Part shown: piece after piece, positions 58,777 to 64,000 of the stretch
How the letters are laid out: every line of letters starts with the position of its first letter
How positions within the stretch are numbered: the first letter of the stretch is position 1
Assembly (NCBI GenBank): GCA_940671915.1
Contig: CALNVZ010003434.1
Location: 24,294,912-24,358,911 of the forward strand
Direction: 5' to 3'
From: Paracentrotus lividus
Lineage: Eukaryota > Echinodermata > Echinoidea > Camarodonta > Echinidae
Length of the DNA: 64,000 nucleotides
Translations under genes and position numbers: made by a program
Notes under the pieces: model-generated
The model's input: only the letters and a program-made list of their open reading frames with translations
What the model was told of the DNA's origin: nothing
Database searches by the model: none

Positions 58777-58913
58777 GAGGACAACTACCCTTTGGAGAAT
58801 AACCCGCCAGACAACTACCCCCTATAATTAGGGTTGGGGGGGGGGTGGGTTAGAGTGTACATTTTTGGTGGGGGTAGCTGTCCAGGGGGCATTTGTCTGG
58901 GGGTAATTGTCCT
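58777..58913. mobile_element. Short foldback beside the SNAP29 stop codon
   Basis: AGGACAACTACCCTTTGGAG mirrors GGGGGTAATTGTCCT, with CCCCTATAATTAGGGTTGGGG in the middle. It ends 58 bases beyond the SNAP29 stop codon, so it is almost certainly transcribed in the SNAP29 3' UTR, where it could form a hairpin. Confidence 0.8.
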
Positions 58914-58971
58914 AGAACCCCCTTGGATGAGTAAAGCGAAGAAGGACTACTGCTACATCTACCAGCCTTCA

Positions 58972-61474
58972 TTATCTGCGCAGTATCTTCTTCACTGCTT
59001 TATCCGTCTTCTCTAGCTTATCATCCACCCTCTCCACCTTTCCTGTTATCCTCTCAATATCATCGTTCTGTTTATCCAATTCATCATTCAACCCCATAGC
59101 AAGTCCCTTCAGACGACCAAGACCAGATGTGATGTCATCTGTGTATTGAAAAAATGGGGGAAACAAATATTTTATGTAGTAACATCACCATACAAAAGAT
59201 TTATAACTCCTGTGCCTTGTAACATGAAGAGTTACTATAGAGTTACTGCAAAGCACTGTAGCTGCATTCACACAGTGTCAAATTAGATGGCTATTCATGG
59301 TGATTCTGTACAAGTATAATTACATGGAGAGTCTAGCGAACTCAGTTGATCATTCATCATGTGAATCTACGAAGTGTCAAACTCTGTCCATGCAAGAAAC
59401 AAAAGCACTAGGTCGTCAAACTTCCTGTTTGACTCAATGATTGTAGGATAGCACTTTCATACAGGAAGCAAGTTACTTGTTATGTACAAGACCATTTTCC
59501 GTCAGTTAGGTGTGTAAAATTTAATTTTTCCACATAATTTTCACTGGAATGAAATTAAATAAATATAACTCATATTGATTTACAATGTATGATGCCTCCT
59601 TTGCAGTTTCACCAGAAATTTCTTTCACCACCTCCCCCAAGGAAAACCAACATGTATATTTTTTATCGTTTATTTTGCTGTTGTTCACACACAAATGATC
59701 TTCTCAGTATTCTCTTGGTAAATTTGTCACATTACAAAAAAAATCTAGTAGATCGAAGATCGTTAATATGGCATTTGCAAATGTGACACAAGATAGGGTG
59801 TGAAAAAAAAATGGAAAAAAGCCACAGTGAATGCTGCTTACCTAGATTAGAGTTAAGCTGGTTATCGAACTCCTTCATACCATCCGACTGCCATACGCTG
59901 CTCGACGTCTGCCTTCCGCTATCGCCCTCAACTCCGAACCCTGACGTGGAAGATGACCCCCAAGACCCAGCCTCCGTCCCTGACGTCCCCACCCCTCTCA
60001 GCTTTAGGGCGGGGTGATCGGTGTTGGCTCGCCTTATCTCCTCCTCTGCCTCCACCCTGTCCATGTGGGTCTGCAGCTTGCTGGGACCTCGGGACGGGGC
60101 GGGTTCTTCTTGCTGGGGCTTGGGCTTGTTGAAGTAGTTGACGATGCCACCGAAGATGGATTTCATGGAGGTGATGTGTTTCTTGGACGTGTCAAGATCT
60201 TTGTCCATCTTGTCTAGCTTGGTGTCAACCCTCTGGAGTTGCTCACCCTGGTGCAGTAGTTCCTGCAAAAGCAAAATTACCAGAATGATTTTAAGGGTTT
60301 TTTTAGATTTAATGAGTTGGAATTTGCTCAGTTTGGTATTATCTAAAGCCCAAGTATGAGTTTACAGTGTACAATGTAGGCATAAATAGCAATTATAATC
60401 TTACTTTTTTTTTAAAGCCTTTAATTTATTTATCTCATTAAGTCACATCCACACAACTTATTTTATAACGCTCGATAGACATCAGAGAGCATGAGAGGTG
60501 AATACCATTACTGTGGTAATAGTATAAGAGAATGACAAATTACCAGTATCTATTGCTATCTTTTTATTTGAAAATGGTGTTAAAATTGTAGAAAATAAAG
60601 AGTTTCACAAGCAAGCATTTCTTTACCTTTTTATTTTTCTTTTACTATCTACTGTGTGTGATTATGACTTGTCACAGTACAAAATGCTGCGACTGTGCTT
60701 CAAAAATACAAGGAAATTGCTCATTTTTATAATAATTTGAAATCTTGTTGGAGTATCAGCCGTATTTACAGAAAATAATATGAAAATGGTTTCAACTGTA
60801 TAATAAAAACTTAAAAAAAAAGGGTTCTAGTTTTTGTGATTTGTCAATACAAGACAAATTCACATTTTAATATTTACCATCATCACTATTGAGTAAAGAA
60901 TGGACTAACAGTAACAGCAGAACTCTAAATATAGATTGAGATATATAACCATTAGATCTACATTAGTTGTATTGTCTTTCTAACTAAAAAAATACAAAAT
61001 AGATCTAACAGTTAGACTCTAACGTTAGATCTAGATCTTGACATTTTCCTTTCTTATCATCATCATCATCATAGTCGTAGTAAATAAAAAAATAATGGAA
61101 ACTGACCTCAACATACTCTCTACTTAATTTCAATCATGTTCATTTTCAATCTAACAATCAATACACTTTAATCCCGCAATGACTATGATTAATTGTAAGT
61201 CTCGTTGACCGCTGGCGAACATACGTACCGCTGCCGTTTCATTGCCGACCTGTTCGGCTTCGTACATCAGTCCCATTGACCTGTGCGTGCTCGATAACAT
61301 ATTTTGTTTCCGTCTCTCAATTTCCATTTGTTTGCTCTGTAAATCGAATCCATAGTCGTTGTTTGGGTCGTAATCGGACGAACCTTTCCCGACATCTTCC
61401 CAGTCATTCCAAGAACTTTCAGCTCCTCCGCCTCCTGCTGATTCTTCATCAAAAAATGGATTTTTGCCTGACAT
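58972..61474 (-). CDS. SNAP29: SNAP29, Qb/Qc SNARE, three coding exons, complete
   Basis: Minus-strand exons: 61474-61229 (82 codons, donor GTACGT, phase 0), 60262-59842 (acceptor TTTTGCAG, donor GTAAGC, phase 1) and 59138-58972 (acceptor CAATACACAG, stop TAA). They join into 277 residues; human SNAP29 has 258. NPF at residues 5-7 is the EH-domain-binding motif kept in this family. The first SNARE motif (about 50-115) includes MYEAEQVGNETAAELLHQGE with zero-layer Gln87, followed by KKHITSMKSIFGGIVNYF. A Ser/Gly/Pro-rich linker follows. The second SNARE motif (about 216-277) has SGLGRLKGLAMGLNDELDKQ with zero-layer Gln246. There is no cysteine in the whole protein, as expected for SNAP29, which lacks the palmitoylated cluster of SNAP25. 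The family acts in several fusion steps, including autophagosome-lysosome fusion with syntaxin 17. Introns are 966 and 703 bp. Confidence 0.96.
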
Positions 61475-62561
61475 TTCGTTAGAGATCTTTTTGATGTGGT
61501 GTAGTTTCAGAGATTGTCATGTAGTCTCAGTCAAGACTTAAATATTTAAAATAAATTACTCTGGTTAAGACATTTCAAAACATTACCATATAATTTTTTA
61601 TACATAAAACTATCAAAATATATATATTGATAAAAATTCATTTTCTTGAAATGTTATCAAAAACAAATAGAATTATAGTACAAATATAAATGACTATTGT
61701 CTGGTGAAGACAGGGATGAGACTAATCTATATGGCGTGTTTCTAAACAAAGTACATGTACGTCATAACAGGGAGGTGGAAGAGAGATCTCCTGGTCATAA
61801 TAAACACATTACAGTCATGATGATGATGATGAGTAATTTCTGTGTTTTTTGTATATTGCTTTTTAGATGGAGTTTCTCTTTCATATTTGATGTTTAGGAT
61901 CGGACATCACATAACAAAGGTTGATTACCCGAAATCGATGCAGCTAGCTGCTGCCCCCTCCTTTTGAGACAAATTTTTGGGGAGGAAAAGGGGGCGTGGT
62001 CTATACGTCGGAAGAGAAATAATTTCAGAGATAGACGGGCCTCGGGGTATAGGCCTAGTTTAAAGAATACTGAGACCCTAACCTAGTTTGACTCATTTTT
62101 CTTTTGAAAATGTAAAATGTCTCCTTATGCACCACGCATTTTGTTCTGATTGGTCGATTCTTTTTAACAAAGTTGGACGTAACAAAAGAAGGGGAGAAAA
62201 GAGGGGGGGGGGGGAGATGTTTTGTTGTTGTTGAAAATACATGAATGATATAACTTCGTTTATTATTGACTGACAAAAGTGTTTCAGACTGACAAAAATA
62301 CTCGTGACGGTCGTGTTTATTTGTTATTTTTGTTCTTCTTTATCGGTAAGCATTATGTTAGATCAAATCATCATTGGGTAATAATTTTAGCTTTAAAACC
62401 CTTTGCTTTTGGTGTATAGTTTTCTAGCTCATAAATCATAATTTTTTAGTAATCTGAAAAAAAGTGTAAATGTTGTGTCTTTAAACATGTGTCTTTGTGT
62501 CCTTAAACATACTACTTGCAGAAGTGAGTGCTGATCTATATCTCCGAAGCAAACGGAGGAC
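61475..62561. other. SNAP29 upstream region
   Basis: This should hold the SNAP29 5' UTR and promoter. I see no TATA box that decides a start. An ATG ATG run (GAT microsatellite) lies at 61818-61832 and a G run at 62203-62212. Confidence 0.4.
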
Positions 62562-62605
62562 GTAGAAGAAGAAGAAGAAGAAGAAGAAGAAGAAGAAGAA
62601 GAAGC
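62562..62605. repeat. (GAA)n microsatellite
   Basis: About 14 GAA units in a row, followed by GCTGCATGCAT. Confidence 0.95.
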
Positions 62606-62643
62606 TGCATGCATATTGTTGTTGAATGATAAAGTATATGATT

Positions 62644-62813
62644 CAGGGGCCGCGGAGCCGGGGGGCTGGGGGGGCTGCAGCCCCCCCCCCCCACTTTTTT
62701 CAGCCAACGTGTACAAAAATGCAAAAATGACCATACATTTGTGATTTTTAGCCTGTTCAGCCCCCCCACTTCGGCTCAGCCCCTCCACTTTCAAAAACGC
62801 TCCGCGGCCCCTG
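62644..62813. mobile_element. MITE, 170 bp, CAGGGGCCGCGGAGC ends
   Basis: CAGGGGCCGCGGAGCC at the left mirrors GCTCCGCGGCCCCTG at the right. Further CAGCCCCCCC/GGGGGGCTG words are inside. TGATT lies immediately outside both ends, a likely 5-bp target duplication. No coding capacity; the Ser/Gly frames are artefacts. Confidence 0.82.
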
Positions 62814-62915
62814 TGATTGAATATGTCATATATTATTGCACGATTTACATAGTGTATATCGCATATATCTGCCTTTACTAGGCCCTATCTACTTTATGCA
62901 TGGTGTTAAAGAACT

Positions 62916-63504
62916 CCTCCGGGCTGGAGTTTGCATTATCAGAAAAATAAAGAAAAATCTAAAAAGCACAACAGTGAAAATTTCATCAAAATCGGATAAG
63001 AAATAGCAAAGTTATGAATTTTCTTAGGTTTTGAATTTTTTTAGGAAACAGTTCTTGGCATATTCAAATTGGCAAACTGATGATGTCACAATCCCCCTCT
63101 TTTTTTTGTATTTTATTGTATGAAATACCAATTATCAAGATTTTCTGCCCCAAGGAAATAAAAACAGGGATTAATCCTTGTGGAATGTTCAAGGTCGCAC
63201 ATACTTTTATTTATTTCAATATGAGTGATAGATTTTCTGTATACGCAATGTATGAAAAAATGAAATAAATAGGATTTCATATAATAACATACACAAAAAG
63301 TAGGGGGACTGTGACATCATCAATTTGCTCATTTGAATATTCAAATATTCATGAAGACCTGTTCATGAGACCTGCCAAGAACTAATTTACGAAAATATTA
63401 AATACTTTAAAAATGCATAACTTAGTTATTTTTCATCCGATTTTGATGAAATTTTCTGTGTTGTGCTTGGTAAATTTTACTTTACTTTACAAAACTTTTT
63501 GATT
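62916..63504. mobile_element. Foldback element, about 590 bp, CTCCGGGCTG ends
   Basis: CTCCGGGCTGGAG at the left faces CAGCCCGGAGTC at the right. The arms share GAAAATTTCATCAAAATCGG/CCGATTTTGATGAAATTTTC, AAGCACAACA/TGTTGTGCTT, GATGATGTCACA/TGTGACATCATC and AGTTCTTGGCA/TGCCAAGAACT. A nearly full-length hairpin. No transposase. Confidence 0.8.
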
Positions 63505-64000
63505 TCAGCCCGGAGTCTTGGCCTACAACAAGGCCTCTACATTTCATTTATATAATATAATAATGTAAGTCTTGATAATTATGTAAATACGATTAAGATG
63601 TCTATGAAATGCACTATGTAGATCATAATTATTAGGCCTATCAGTTATATAAAGTATGAGCTGAATATATTTAACAATGACCTACAATTGTATAGAATCA
63701 ACTCCTTTGTTTTTATCATGAGATTCTTCGAGGAAAAAAAAACCCACCATTTTCCAAAGTGAATTGTCGCCCTCTTTCGTTGAACTTTCACCAGTGATCT
63801 AATTTACATACAGACGACAACAACAAGATAACGTCATCTGTAACTGCCGATTTCTTCATTAAATTGCTGTGTTTTTGTATGAATATAGAAGGAAGGGTAA
63901 AGTATGGTTTAATGATTAATGTTGCAAAGAGCGTCTTTCTCAGTTTAGAAGCCTCAAGTGGCTGTAAACAAGGTGCATGCACCAAAAAGGCGACGACCGA
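63505..64000. other. Unannotated right edge
   Basis: No gene is seen. A 65-codon minus frame (63788-63985) is not recognised. Confidence 0.4.

Overview
The window is animal nuclear DNA: AT-rich, gene-poor, with short coding exons separated by long introns and many repeats. The recognisable proteins (a class II phosphatidylinositol transfer protein, a ciliary microtubule inner protein, SNAP29), the many palindromic tracts built on TACATGTA, and the abundance of terminal-inverted-repeat (TIR) elements suggest a marine invertebrate, probably a deuterostome such as an echinoderm. The taxon is inferred; no organism-specific marker is visible.

Three genes can be supported by protein similarity plus splice sites. 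(1) Minus strand, 14035-14161: the first coding exon of an rdgB-family (class II) phosphatidylinositol transfer protein. The rest of the gene must lie in the lower coordinates or outside the window. Possible non-coding 5' exons are near 28107 and 45707. (2) Plus strand, 47861-49883: a two-exon gene for a CIMIP1 (C20orf85/LLC1) homologue, a ciliary protein, with a palindromic element in its intron. (3) Minus strand, 58972-61474: a complete three-exon SNAP29 gene (277 residues) with both SNARE motifs. CIMIP1 and SNAP29 converge. CIMIP1 and the lipid-transfer gene point away from each other. The three proteins have no evident functional link.

Most of the remainder is repeats. 1-340 is a GAT microsatellite; 3.4-5.2 kb is a ~245-bp tandem array; 11.1-13.6 kb is a three-deep nest of DNA elements; 14.2-15.2 kb is a tandem array of decayed copies of the lipid-transfer gene's start exon; 21.4-23.2 kb is a compound minisatellite; 31.6-32.1 kb is a 109-bp tandem array; 36.8-38.0 kb is a TIR element carrying a 30-bp minisatellite; 44.1-44.9 kb is a long polypyrimidine tract; 52.1-52.9 kb is the 3' end of a LINE; 55.4-56.8 kb is a 1.47-kb palindrome. 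At least six long hairpin elements end in TIRs flanked by TA, as expected of Tc1/mariner-type non-autonomous elements.

No rRNA, functional tRNA, CRISPR array or complete transposase gene was seen. Other exons could have been missed, because short exons in AT-rich introns are hard to see by eye.
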